From: Septoria linicola
Lineage: Eukaryota > Ascomycota > Dothideomycetes > Mycosphaerellales > Mycosphaerellaceae
Reading direction: 5' to 3'
Length of the DNA stretch: 64,000 bases
Assembly: GCA_024114885.1 (NCBI GenBank)
Contig: CP099419.1
Coordinates: 248,001 to 312,000 of the forward strand
The translations under genes and the position numbers were made by a program. The notes below the pieces were generated by a model. That model was not told the DNA's origin. It did no database searches and saw only the letters and a program-made list of their open reading frames with translations. Below are positions 22,297 to 33,868 of the stretch, piece by piece. Every line of letters begins with the position of its first letter. Position 1 is the first letter of the stretch.

Positions 22297-24960
22297 TCAT
22301 GCAACAACGCATTGTGAGCATCTGCAGCCGGGCACACAGTCACTGCATGTACTTTGCACGTCTTCGCGCAACTCCTCGACCACCTTGGTCTTCTTTGCTT
22401 CAGTGTATTTATGCAACAAGTCTCGCAGCGCAAGACAAGTATCATAACACAACGGCACCTCAGTCGGCTGTGGCTCACCAGCTCTCCGTAGCCTCTCGAT
22501 GTCGTATTGATCGCGTGGGTCCAGAATATAGTCGTAAAGCTCTGGTGCGATGAGAGGATACTTGTCTGCCTTTATGTCAGGATTTGCGCCACATTTGAGG
22601 AATTCTTCTGTAATGATAGTGAAATGCCGCCAATCATCCTCTTCAGCAAAATGTTGACCCGTTGTGTGACCAAGGATCACGCACACCATGTGCGCTACCC
22701 ATACCTGCCAGACGCTGTACGGGTTGAATTCTTGTCGGGTAAGCTGTTCATTCGGGTCCGTGACCGAGCGCAAGAGAGTGATGGTGGTGTCGAGATTCGG
22801 TCTTCTCTTGCTGAAGCTAACGACATACACTGGAATCAGTGAGCATTCCAGCCAGAACGAGCGACAGGCGTTCGAGGTTTGCATCCAGCTGGGCCTGACA
22901 AAGTGCCAGAATACATCGTCCCTGCCATAATTCAGGATCAGCGCTACAAGTCGCCACTGCAGCCAAATGCCGGCATAACTGTGCAGAGTGCATGCGACGG
23001 AACATCAGACAGGTTTCCAACGCATGAAATCCAACAACTGGATCCTGCGCCAAGTCGCTCCTCCAACATATCTGCCTGAGACTTGTTGCGTTGCATCATG
23101 TCTAGCCGATGGCCATCAGAATCTGCCTCAAAGTACACCCTGCTCCAATGCAGATTCATCGCTGATGCAAAAAGTGACATGCCAGCACGGTCGGTCTCAA
23201 GCAGTATCGCGATCATCTTAGCAAAGTGTGGTGATTCTGATTCAATCGAGTGCCTGATGCTGCTCACGATGAGGCGAAGGACTAGGCGCGTGAAATCTTT
23301 AGCAGTGATGGCTTCTTTCGCATGACCGAGACCGATAGACATTAGAGCCAAGACAGGATGGAACGACGAGCCAGCGGCCGTCGAGAGAACCTGATGCGAC
23401 TTGTCGATGAAATCAAGTACCGTACGATGGGCAAGCGAGATATCAGACACTTTCAGGAGGTCGCCATCGGATGTGACGTGCGTCCACTGATTGATAGTCA
23501 CGAGGTCTCCACCACACTTGCTCGCAATCATTTGTCCGCGTTGAGCGTGGTCATCCCATGAAATCTCTGGAGATGTCTTGCCAGTGAGAACAGGTCGCTT
23601 GAGTGCGAAGTCTTCGTCATTCGCGAATCTTCCGAGAAAGTCGACCCATGCGGACGGAACGTCACGGCGATTACCACGAGATCTACTCGCCCTCGCTAGA
23701 AGTAAGAAGAGTTGGGCCGATAACTTGTGGTACACAGGCTCAATCCTTTCGTAGAGGCTGGCGACGAATGCTTCCACTTCTGTTGGAAATGCACGCAGGC
23801 GAGCATGAAGTGCATCGTGGCTGTCCCCGGACAAGATGCCGCGTCTAATTGATCTTACAGCGAGAACGACCCATAGAAAGACACCTTGAGCTGCAGCCTG
23901 AACTCTTGACCCAAGATGAATCAGCATATCATGGTCGATGTTCATCTGTCGCAACTGCTTGTCGTCGGAGAACTGCTTCTTTATCATCAGACTGATGTCT
24001 CTGCCATTGACAGTGTGTAAGGAGAGTGCTGGTTCGCTATGGGCGCCTATTTCGTCCCTGACGTCAGTGATATGGCAGTCTGTAGGCGTGGTACCGAAGA
24101 TTACGCTGTCAGGCCTACTTGCAACATAGATCTTAACAGAAGGGTGCTTTCCCATGTCCTGGATGTGTCCTGCCAAAGATAGGTGGTCCATAGAGTGGCT
24201 ATCATTAAACTCGTCCAGTCCATCAATGAAGAGCACGAATTGCCGTCGCTCAGTAGCCTGGAAGATAGCCCTCAGCATCTGCATAAGCTCGGTGGAGGTC
24301 CATGAGGACTGAAATCCAATTGGAAGGTCGACGACACGCCGTGTACCAAGTGAGCATGTTGAAGCCAGCAAGTTATCGTTGTCGATGATCTGGAACAGAA
24401 TGCTTCGCAGTAAGCCGGGCCAACTCTTTTCAAGACTTGAGCCAGCTTTCCATGCAAAGTACGATGCGATCACAACCGGACCGTTTGCCCATTCGGTGAG
24501 TAGATCAAGTGTGCGCTTATGTCTAGCTAGCCATCTCATCAGAGTTGACTTTCCAGCCCCAGGCTTGCCCGCAATCCAGAAAATATCATCATGATTCCGG
24601 AGCCATTCTTGCAGTCTCAGAGCTGATTTTTGCTCTAAAGTCTGCAGATAAGATGGGGGTTCGCTTGGCTCCTGGTCTGTCGCCTCCAAGAGCCACTCGT
24701 ACGTGCCATGGAATGCATCCAGTGGCCGCTCCTGGAATCTGTGCATGCCATCGTAGGCGAAGCTGTCGAGAAGAATCTCTATTGTTTGATATCAGCATTT
24801 GTACGCGGTGAGTGGCCCAGAGTATCTGACCATGTGGCTCTCTCTTGTTTCCAATCGTGACTGGGCGCTATATCGAGCCATTGATCTGTGTAGCGTGATC
24901 ACCAGCGCTGAGATTCCTGTACACCGTTACTGGTCCTTCCCCGGGACTGTTGTGCTTCAT
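22297..24960 (-). pseudogene. NACHT NTPase (fungal NLR-like), paralogue 1, frame-damaged
   Basis: The main open frame (24746-22944, 600 residues) holds a NACHT module. GTYEWLLE stands before the domain, Walker A GKPGAGKST is at residues 60-68, Walker B FVLFIDGLDEF at 170-180, then KIYVASRP, the GVFLWVVLAV helix and a winged-helix part with HRTVLDF. The family region continues in another frame to 22297 (VALILNYGRDDVFW, then EEFLKCGANPD, an ankyrin-like tail). A one-base frameshift near 23005 joins them, and no intron restores the frame. Upstream, a 52-bp GT...AG intron could link EILLDSFAYDGMHRF to an N-terminal piece starting at the ATG at 24960. That piece has the motif ATQINGSI but meets a TAG at 24868-24870. 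Such proteins act as cytosolic self/non-self or death sensors. This copy is probably decaying. Confidence 0.72.
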
Positions 24961-26187
24961 TGCACACGAGCAGTGGTATGACCATCGCGAGAATTGTCAA
25001 AGAGACGACATTCTAGCTACCACGGGTTCGCCACACGCGTGCTTGCATATAAACCCAACGGTACGAGCTGCATGTTGCCTATGGCGGCATGGCAGGCTGC
25101 AGCATGTCCAACTTGCCAGTGAGATCGTAATGGACGACTGACGGCCATAGCATCAGCGCACCGAGCTGGCTGTCATAGTCACGACCGTCAAGACTTGGAG
25201 GTCTCTGTGAAGTTGGTGATGTCCAGAAAAGCAGACACCTCCTCCCTCGTGTCGCAAGCAAGTCACAAATGCAGGAACACCTCCCTCCCGCTTCGGCCCT
25301 TCCGCACCGAACCAAATCTCCGAACCACTCCACAACACCCTTTCCTTCGCATGCAAGATTCCACCAAGCAGCATTCCAAGCACCACTTGTCTGCTTCTCA
25401 AGCAAACAAAAGCCTGCACTCAACCAAATTAAGCAGCCTCGCCACGTTCATATCACGTTCTCACTGGCTCTCGAGCACTCTTTCTTGCAGCTTCCCACTG
25501 GAGGCCTCCGCAGCTAAGATTTGACATGCAGCAGCGTCTCTTCCAAGTCCCACACCTTCTAGCGCCCGCCTCGTGTAATGGTGCAACGGCGCAAGATTCG
25601 AGACGCGCGTGAGAGCTTTCTTTATTTGGCCTTCAACCAACGGGAAGCAGACCCCACAGCCTCTCATCAAGATGAAGCGTTGCTCGAATCGGTCTTTGCG
25701 AGCAAGCGCTTGAGAACGGCCCGTGTGATCGTCCTTCCTGTTTGAGAGTTGTGTTACATGCATGGTGAAAGGCTAGACTTTGGGCAGGCTGGAGGTTCAC
25801 TTCCTTTCGCTCTTCGTTGTGGAAATTCGCAGTTGCTCATTCACGGTCATTCGTTACTGCTTCTCATTCTTGCTGCTGTCGTTCAGTCTTTAGTTGATCG
25901 GTCATTTTAGCTGCGAATTGACGTCGTCGCTTCATATTCGTTTCACACCTGCAGCATTTTGAAAAAGGCGTTCGCGTAGCATTGAATTGCATTTGCATCT
26001 GCATTCCAGGACTTTGCACCGGTATCTGAAACTTCGGGCATACAAACAACAGTCGCATACAACACAGGAAAGACACAACCTCAAGACACAGAAGACTCTG
26101 CGGGAAAGAAAGAAGAAAGAAGAAAGAAAGGCAACGAAGAAACACTTCCACAACCCACCACAAGAAGCACGCATCACAACACCAAAG
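24961..26187. other. Intergenic, 1.2 kb, with a CT/AG-rich leader
   Basis: No coding call. The last 150 bp before 26188 are A-rich with AGAAAG runs, like a fungal 5' untranslated leader for the next gene. The antisense open frame at 25864-26325 is a shadow of this composition and of the next gene. Confidence 0.45.
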
Positions 26188-26574
26188 ATGGCCGTCCCCC
26201 GCGATCCCGCCTTCTGGAAACGCTTCTCCACCGCCGTCCACCTCGACGAAGAAGCCGCTCAAAATCCAGAATTCAAGCAACAACATCAGTATATCCTCCT
26301 CTCTCCTCTCTTCCTCCCATCTCATCTTTCCTCCCCATACACTAACCTCTCACTTCACTTCTCACTAACCAATCGCTCCACTCACAGATCCTCCTGGCTC
26401 GTCCGCCAACAACGCAAATCCTCGCGCCGCACATGGGTCTGCTACGGTTTCTGGTTTAGTTTTCTAGTCTTCGTGTCTGCGATTGTGATTGTGGTGTTTT
26501 GGTTGGTGAAGAATGGGTATTTAGGGCAGAGTGCTGAGAGTGGGGAAGGGCAGGGGGATGCTAGTACGGATTGA
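26188..26574 (+). CDS. Small conserved single-pass membrane protein
   Basis: Two exons, 26188-26288 and 26388-26574, with a 99-bp pyrimidine-rich intron (gtatat...ctcacag, phase 2). The product is 95 residues. It opens MAVPRDPAFWKRFSTAVHLD, a start shared by an uncharacterised family of short ascomycete proteins. SSWLVRQQRKSSRRTWVCYG leads into one hydrophobic helix (about residues 58-80), then an acidic Gly/Glu/Asp tail. The basic stretch before the helix suggests an N-in, C-out topology. The ATG follows accaaag, a good context. I know the family only as conserved hypothetical. Confidence 0.8.
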   Translation: MAVPRDPAFWKRFSTAVHLDEEAAQNPEFKQQHQYILLSPLFLPSHLSSPYTNLSLHFSLTNRSTHRSSWLVRQQRKSSRRTWVCYGFWFSFLVFVSAIVIVVFWLVKNGYLGQSAESGEGQGDASTD

Positions 26575-27278
26575 AGGTTTGAGCTTCATGTACGAATTGA
26601 TCCAAGGAGAGAGGGTGGATGGAGAAGTACAGAAAGCTGGCACAGATGAGCTGGCGATTGATATGATGAGATGACACAAGAAAAGAGACAGGATCGCATG
26701 GCCTGTGTATAGACTGAGAATGGTCGTAGAGATACCCGAGCTTGCTGCGGATTAGCTTTTGCTTTGAGCTTATTTCCAGCTGGATCTTGTATGCAGGTGA
26801 GCCGATATTGGAGAAGACATGACGAACGCTGCTGTGGTCTGAAAGTCAGAATATCGAGGTTTTGTGGGTGATTGATACCACGGGAGGAGACGATGAGACA
26901 ACAACTTGGAATCGAACCGCTTTCTGAATTGCGTTCTGAACGCTACTTTTACATCATGCTTTCTCGTATCGCATGCAAGGTATTTCTTTACTGCTGTGCC
27001 AGTCCATGGCAGCATCTTCGCCTCCAAAGCTGAGTCGCACCGCCTTCCGCGTCGGGACCGATGCTGTGCAGCCGGAGTGCTCACGTCGCTACTGAGCCGG
27101 GTCTTCAGCCAGTCGTGGGCCACAGCAGCGGCCACGAATGAGTGCTCCTACGCTGTTTCGCGTATGCTCTCGCTCTTCCCCTCTGCCTTTATGCGCCATT
27201 CGAGTACTTGTCACACCAGCACAGCAGGCTTATTGTCCTCGTCGTCTTTCGCCAATGTCCCTCTTCGTTGCGCTTTCC
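26575..27278. other. Intergenic between convergent genes, 704 bp
   Basis: Between the 3' ends of the small membrane protein gene and the U2AF gene. No coding frame with support. Short overlapping frames on both strands only. Confidence 0.5.
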
Positions 27279-27908
27279 CTAATACCTGGGCCGCGCAGGC
27301 TCCGGCGACGCGCTCCTCGTCACACTCCTCTCATCCCTCCCCCTCTCCCTCAACCACTTCTTCGTCGCCAACTCCAACTCGCGGTCTAACTCCGCACTCG
27401 GCTCCTTGCGATGAATAAAATTACAAAACCCACCCCGCACACATCCCTCTCCCGAGTTCAACCTGCAACAAGCCTCCCTAAAATCCGTCACAGGACTCAA
27501 CTCGCAATAAATCGGCCGCGCCGCATACCACCTCGAATTCAACGCATCGCACGCCTTTTGCGCAGAATCCTCATACTTGAATCGCGCGTACACATTGCCA
27601 ATCAAGTGGTCATTATTGTTGTCGCAGACGACGACTTCTTCGATTTCGCCGTACTTGCACATTTCGCACCAGAAATCCTCGTAGAAGGCGTCGAAGTGGT
27701 TTTGGAGTTGTTGCGGGTTCATGCGCGATTTGTTGTCGTAGGCAGGGTTTTGGTAGAGGTTGGGAAGGAGGATGGTTTGTGAGTAGCTGGGTTTGACGTG
27801 TTTGCGCGAGCAGCGGTCGCCGTGGCGGCAGGCGCCGATTTTGTAGTAGAAACTGCAGTTGACTTTGTCTTGCTCTGTGCCGAAGATGGACGCGAGGTAG
27901 TTGGCCAT
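27279..27908 (-). CDS. Splicing factor U2AF 35-kDa (small) subunit
   Basis: Intronless, 209 residues. It binds the 3' splice-site AG and pairs with U2AF65 in the nucleus. Zinc finger 1 is CX8CX5CX3H (C18, C27, C33, H37). The U2AF-homology RRM spans about residues 43-142, with GNVYARFKYEDSAQKACDAL as the second RNP-like block. Zinc finger 2 is CX7CX5CX3H (C148, C156, C162, H166). The C-terminus has only a short RS-like tail, as in many fungal homologues. The start at 27908 (MANYLASIFG) matches the family. The in-frame ATG at 28076 would add 56 residues of leader and is rejected. It is divergent from the second NACHT gene, with about 440 bp between. Confidence 0.95.
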   Translation of the reverse strand: MANYLASIFGTEQDKVNCSFYYKIGACRHGDRCSRKHVKPSYSQTILLPNLYQNPAYDNKSRMNPQQLQNHFDAFYEDFWCEMCKYGEIEEVVVCDNNNDHLIGNVYARFKYEDSAQKACDALNSRWYAARPIYCELSPVTDFREACCRLNSGEGCVRGGFCNFIHRKEPSAELDRELELATKKWLRERGRDERSVTRSASPEPARPRY

Positions 27909-28344
27909 CTTTGCGGTAGTTCGTGGTGTATTGGAGTGGAGTTGTCGGGAAATGCTGTCGCGAAAGATGGCAAGCTCGAAGTTCGCGAAGGGTGGCAGGC
28001 ACGGGCCACAATTTGTCAGCTGTTGCCTCAGGATGGAAGTTTCGATCACGATCGACTTCACATTCCTCAACCTCACGCCTCATTTATGTCTCGGGCATAT
28101 GTCCAAGCCAGCGATTGAACAACGCAATCGGCCGGCATCTGATCGCTCATGGATCCTAGCATGTATGTCTCCTTGCGATATCCGAGGTCAGAGGCCAACA
28201 ATGGAGCGGGCTCTGGACTCAGCCTTACAGGATTCCAAGCGCTTGTGGCGTTGGAGGTGCTTTTTCCCATCTTCACCTCACTGACAAAATGCCATCTTCA
28301 GCACGACGTTCAACAGGCAGAATGTCACCTACAATTACGAAGGC

Positions 28345-30343
28345 ATGGTAGCGCAATCATACTCGCACCAGATCAATGGACCGGTGTATGGCAACGTGCA
28401 ATTTGGGGACATACAATCTCGCGATCAGCACATCCGGGAACGGATCCTGGCTAGTCTGCGCTTCGAGGGGATGGATCGGTATCATGAACGGCCTCTTGAG
28501 TCTCATCCAGGCACTTATGGGTGGATTTTCGCGGATGAGCCCCTCGTCGTCCATTCCTGCGAGACTTGCGATGAAAGTGGACCAGCTTATGAACGGTGGG
28601 CTGCGCGGCGTTGTCGAGCGCAGATCGAGAGTGACAAGCGAGCCAGCCAAAGCGCAGCTAGTTTTCAAAATTGGTTACGATATTCTGACGAGATTTTCTG
28701 GGTGACCGGCAAGGCCGGATCGGGCAAATCGTGCCTTATGAAGTTCTTGGCGGGCCATAATCGCACGAGCGATGTGTTACATCTGTGGGCTGGAAGTGAT
28801 GTTGTTATATGTGAGTTCTACTTCTGGGCCGCTGGCGGAAAGCTGGAACAATCTCAAGGACGACTACTCAGGAGTTTGCTGTATCAGCTTCTCAATTTTA
28901 ACCAAGAGATGATCGAGCGTGCAGTACCGCAGCGCTGGGCCGCCATGGAGCGTTCAAACGGCCACTCTACACCCTGGCAGCACTCTGAGCTTCGGAAAGC
29001 TCTACAAAGTGTTGTTGAATATTATCGTGGTACGCAAAAGCTGTGCTTCTTCATCGATGGTCTCGATGGATTCGCTGGAGACCATCAAGACTTGATTGAT
29101 GACCTGAAAGCTTTGAATCGCTCTCCTGACATCAAGATCTGTGTCTCGAGTAGGCCCTGGAATGTCTTTAGTCATCGCCTCGGCGGGGGATCCGAGACTT
29201 TATTCCTCAAGCTGCATGAGCTCACCTATAGAGATCTCAGCTTATATGTTGGAGAGCGCCTGGGACAGATCAGCATCGTACCATTGCCAAACGCCACATA
29301 TATCGAGGGAGCATACTGCACGAATCTGCAGTCCTTCATCCTAGCAAAAGCCCAAGGCGTCTTCCTTTGGGTCAAGCTAGCTGTGAATGGTCTGCGGCGA
29401 GGAATAGAAGAGCGCGATACATTGTCCGAGCTGCAGACAAGACTGCAAACCACGCCTTCGGACATTGAAGACTTCATTCAAAAGATGTTTGACAGTATCG
29501 ACCCTGTATACAGGAAGTACTGCGCTCGAGTACTCTTACTCTTGATGGCCAAGTTCCGAGAGACATACTCCAATTTGCTGCTTGTCCGGCTCTGGCAGCT
29601 GTCTCAAGATCCTGACAACCAAAAACTCGCTTCTACAATGTATGATCAAGACACGATTCTTCCAGAACTCCTAGACTTGCTAGATCAGTCCCAGATCCTT
29701 GTCAATAAGTGGTGCAAAGATCTGGTAGATGTCGTACGCCCTGCACCGAACATGAACAAGAGTGACGCCGATCTTGCTTTGGAAATTGTTTATTGTTGCT
29801 CGTCGCACCACATTTTATTCGCACATCGCACGATTCTGGACTTCGCCCGTGCAAAAGCTGATGATGGAAGTTTGGACTGATTTCTGTCCTGAAGTCTTTG
29901 AGATCCTATCCTACACTGGTCTGTATAAACTAGTCGCACTAGCAATTGGCTAACATTTATACGACGACGAAAATCTGTGGTACTTGATCAGGATAATGCC
30001 AATTGAAATGAATCTGTCTCATGGGCATACGCTCTGTGAGCATAACGCTGTTGGTGTGGCTGCGGAGAGTCTATTCGACTTCAGCCACACTTCGCAGCAA
30101 AGATTTGCAGCGGATGGTGGCTCCGGCACTTGGCTGCACGATCAGCACAGATATGATAACTTTGTGTATTGTATGGAATCGGTCTGCCTTAATCCTGCCG
30201 CTCACGATGTTGTGCTTCTAGGCAAGCTTTTATTGCGAGGCCGAGAGAACATATTCTGGACTATGCTACAATTGCAGCCTTATCTAAGCACGCAGGGTGG
30301 CTCAAAGACAGGCGCTTTAGTACGTACTATACTGTCTGATTGA
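28345..30343 (+). pseudogene. NACHT NTPase (fungal NLR-like), paralogue 2, 5' part before the hAT insertion
   Basis: The open frame 28345-29880 gives 511 residues paralogous to 24746-22944. It starts MVAQSYSHQINGPVYGNVQF and then has HPGTYGWIF. Walker A is GKAGSGKSC (122-130). The Walker B block is LCFFIDGLDGF, where paralogue 1 has DGLDEF, so the acidic residue after DGLD is Gly. GVFLWVKLAV and HRTILDF follow. The frame then shifts: a second frame runs to about 29952 and a third (29984-30343) ends RGRENIFWTMLQLQPYL, matching paralogue 1 NYGRDDVFW. A segment matching residues after HRTVLDF in paralogue 1 looks deleted. A good acceptor (gccatcttcag, about 28302) suggests an upstream exon. The tail resumes at 33869. 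Confidence 0.75.
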
Positions 30344-30373
30344 GCTCAGTACAGATAGACGGAGAGGACCAGC

Positions 30374-30382
30374 GCACTACTA
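30374..30382. repeat. Candidate hAT target duplication, left copy
   Basis: gcactacta, repeated at 33860-33868. hAT elements duplicate 8 bp. The length fits, but no convincing terminal inverted repeat starts next to it, so the assignment is tentative. Confidence 0.35.
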
Positions 30383-33300
30383 CAAATAGGCGACAGCTGG
30401 TCGCCTGTATCGATACGTACTATATAGCGCCAAGTATAGTTATATAGACCTACCTTAACCGTGTCCGTGTCCGTATCCTAGCTCTTTCTAGTAGAATTGC
30501 GGCAATTGTTTCGTGCGACGGCGCTAGAGCGTTTATTGTACTATTCTCCGCCGGTCAGCGGTATAGAGATATACGAGATAATTCGGCAGAGTCTATAGGT
30601 GTATAGGATAGTGTAGCTAGACTATTATAAGTGTCTAGTTTACTACGCGCGTATTAAAGGTAAGGGTATTAGTATAGTTGTTTAAAAGTAAGAAGCGGCT
30701 AAAGCTATATAATTAGGCAATCTGATTAGTTCGGTTATAATAACTAAGCTCGCTTATATACGCTTAATATTAAATCTAATAGCTTAAGACCCTAAATTCC
30801 TCGTAATCTATCGTCGTAATTATAGTATAGTTTCTTCTATACCGAATAATATTACTAAAACATACTAGATAGATAAGCTTAGCGGTATAAAATAAAGCTT
30901 AGATAGTTAGCTAAATTCCTATATAAAAACATTTCTATATTTATATAGTTCTAGTACTAGCAATTTAAGCTCGTTTTCTTATCGTATTTCTAAATTAATA
31001 AATCGTTACTTTCTAGTCTAACCTAAGATCTAATCCTAATATTGTATTTATACCTTTATAGAACCTTATAATAGTACGTATAACTAAACAAACTACGACG
31101 ATTCTAATAGGAAAACGTATTTACTCTAAAACGCGTTATATATAGTATAATAGCGGTTAGAAGCGCGTTTAGTAATGTCTTAGGATTATAACTTACGAGT
31201 TTATAGAGATTTAGAGAAGCTAGATAGTTACTTTTATAATAACAATAATATAAAGGCGCGTCGAAAACATAGCGATAGACGCGACTATAGACTTCGTAGA
31301 GTCAGAGCTTAGTTTAGAGACTATTATCGATAACCTTACTAAGTTACACGCTAAATCGCGGCTTCCTAGAGCTTATTCTAGCTATTATAGTTATACTAGA
31401 TTTCTCGTAGATAGACTACGCTTTAAAGGCTTTATACTAACACCCTCTAGTAAATACTCTAAAACGAGCTAGTACTAGAAACTAGAGATTAGAGTAGAGT
31501 TAACTAAGGTAGCGACTAGTACACGTTACTAGCTCTATAGAGTATGCTTTAAGAAGCCTAGTTCTTAAGGCTTAGTATTAAAGGGCATTACCTCGACTAT
31601 ACGACTAATCGACTATCTATATAATCTAGCTTTTAGTAAAGGTTACTACTAGACGCGAGATAGTAAGTATATAGCGCTAGTAGTAGGTATAGGCTATAAA
31701 CGAAAGGCTGAAACTAATAGAGATATACGAGCCTCTTTCGCTACTAAATAACAACGCGTAGACGACTATACTATCTTTAATCGAATTAGCTAGTAGAAGG
31801 TATATCTCGAGTAGAAGATAGGCGACGATTAATTACTTCGTAATACTACCTCAAAGCGATTACGCCGGCTTCTTAGCTTCTAAAACTAACGTATTTCAGA
31901 CCTCGTATCTTAGAACTATATAACCTGCCGGCGTTAGTTAATAAAGCTGTTTACTAGCTCAAAACCAGCTATCTAACGCTTTATAAGCAAGGCATAGAGC
32001 GACGTTGTCGTATCCTTTAATAGTTAGAAGTCTAATAACGAGCTAGAGTTAATAGGTATATTTAGATACTTTATCGATAAATATAGTTATAATCGCGTAG
32101 TAATACTAGGCTTACGTAACATGTTTAGCTCGTACGATTTATTAGATATTATAGATACTATACTAGAGGTTATCTATAAATACGGTATTAAGAAGAAGGT
32201 TAAATACTTTATGTCTAATAACGTAAATAGTAACGATAAGGTGTGCCGACTACTCGCTACCTCGCTCGGCCTTAATCTACTTAAATATAGACTACGCTAT
32301 ACTACATATATTATTAATTTAGTCTATAAAGCTATCCTTTATAGTATCGACATTAACGCGATTAATCAAGCCTACGAATTCGATAGCGATAGCGATAATA
32401 TAAAGCCTTTAGATAAGGTAGAAGATAATAAAGAAGTAGCTTAATTCGAGCGCTTAATCTATACTTAAAATAACCTCGAGAAACACGTTATTTAGCGTAG
32501 GCGTAGACCGCTCGGCAAACTATATAATATTGTTATCTACGCGCGTAGCTTAACAACGCGTCGCTAGTTCTTTAAGAGTAAGTAGAAGGAAGCTAATCTA
32601 GATATAGTAATACTAGAGCTTATTTTGAATAGCGGTATAAGGTAGAATAGCGACCACGATATAATAGAGCGAGCTCTTAAGCTTAAAGACGCGTTAGAGC
32701 TATATTAGGCTCACTTTCGCGAGGTAGACGACAAGCTACTAGCCGCTAAAGATTACCTTAATAGTAACGACTAGTATAAGCTCTAAGAGCTCTATTTATT
32801 ACTTAATCTAATAAAGGAAGCGTTAATAGGTTTATAGATAGATAGTATATATATCTATAGCTTATTATAGTAGTTACTTATAACGCTAAACCTGCTAATA
32901 AGCGTGTTAGAGGACCTTAAAACATAGTAAGATTCACTACTAAACTTATACTTTAAGGCGTGTGTTTTAATAGGTTAGAAGAAGCTAGACAAGTACTTCG
33001 CGCTTACTAATCGTTTACCTACTTATATAGCCTTAATAGTGCTTTATCCGCACTTTAAACTACGCTAGTTTAATACTATATAGAAGGATCTCCGCTTTAA
33101 TCTAGAGGTAAAGAAACAACGCTATAGCAACGCTAGGTTTAGCGTACGTAATAAGCGCTTATAGGCTTTATAAACACTATTATAGAGCGAGTTGTTTACC
33201 GAGCGCACACGTAGAGTTATTAAGGCCTTATAGATCGAATATCGCGAGCGATTTAGTACTATAAACGCGACTACGGCGACCGAGCCCTCTTAATTAAATA

Positions 33301-33859
33301 CTACTACGAACCGCGATCCTACGTAATACGAGCAAGGACTATAGCTAAGTAAAGAGATTATATAGGACGAGTATAATCGCTATCTTATAGCGCTGCCGGC
33401 ACTACTAAAAACAGACGCTTTATAGTAGTAGAACGACTACTATAAAGTATACCCTATACTCTCTAGGCTAGTATATAATATGCTAGCTTGTCTAGCGTCT
33501 TTAACTACTACTAAACGTAGCTTCTCTAAAGCCGGTTACACGTTAAATAAGGCTTATTAGTATACGCGTAGTAACTTAGTAGAAGCAAATTAGTGTCTGA
33601 AGTTATAGTTTAGCTATAATATAGTGCCGGACAACATAGTAGTAGACATAACGACAGCGGATAATAAGGTAATAAGCTAATTATTCACTTGTAGGCTATA
33701 GAACGTCCGTGCTTTAGTACGTAGTGCTACCAATCAGACGACAGCCGCAATATCCACTACAATCCAATCAAACGAAGATTATATACCAATCAGACAAACA
33801 CTACCCTTGATTGGTGTCTGTCTGTCTATGAGCCAGCCTGTAAGCACGAGATTGGTACG

Positions 33860-33868
33860 GCACTACTA
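33860..33868. repeat. Candidate hAT target duplication, right copy
   Basis: gcactacta, partner of 30374-30382. The bases just before it, read on the minus strand, begin tagtgccgtacc, which fits the loose hAT end consensus if the element ends inside the repeat. Confidence 0.35.

Larger units (their letters stand above)
30350..33868 (+). mobile_element. RIP-mutated hAT transposon inside NACHT paralogue 2
   Basis: AT-rich, CA- and TG-poor from about 30.4 to 33.7 kb. The translation with stops shows hAT transposase. 32121-32444 is open for 107 codons and carries YGIKKKVKYFMSNNVNSNDK and the following core region. About 33.44-33.62 kb reads YPILSRLVYNMLA-like sequence, then TTKRSFSKAGYTL and ANQCLKL, the C-terminal dimerisation domain. 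It is a different hAT lineage from the one at 12.8 kb. The edges are not RIP-mutated and contain repeated accaatcaga or tctgattgg motifs (about 30.33, 33.73, 33.80, 33.82 kb), likely subterminal repeats. The exact ends are uncertain. A 9-bp direct repeat gcactacta lies at 30374-30382 and 33860-33868. Confidence 0.8.

Noticed and set aside
27909..28076. N-terminal extension of U2AF35 by 56 residues
   Set aside because: Family members start at MANYLASIFG. The upstream residues have no conservation and are better read as leader.
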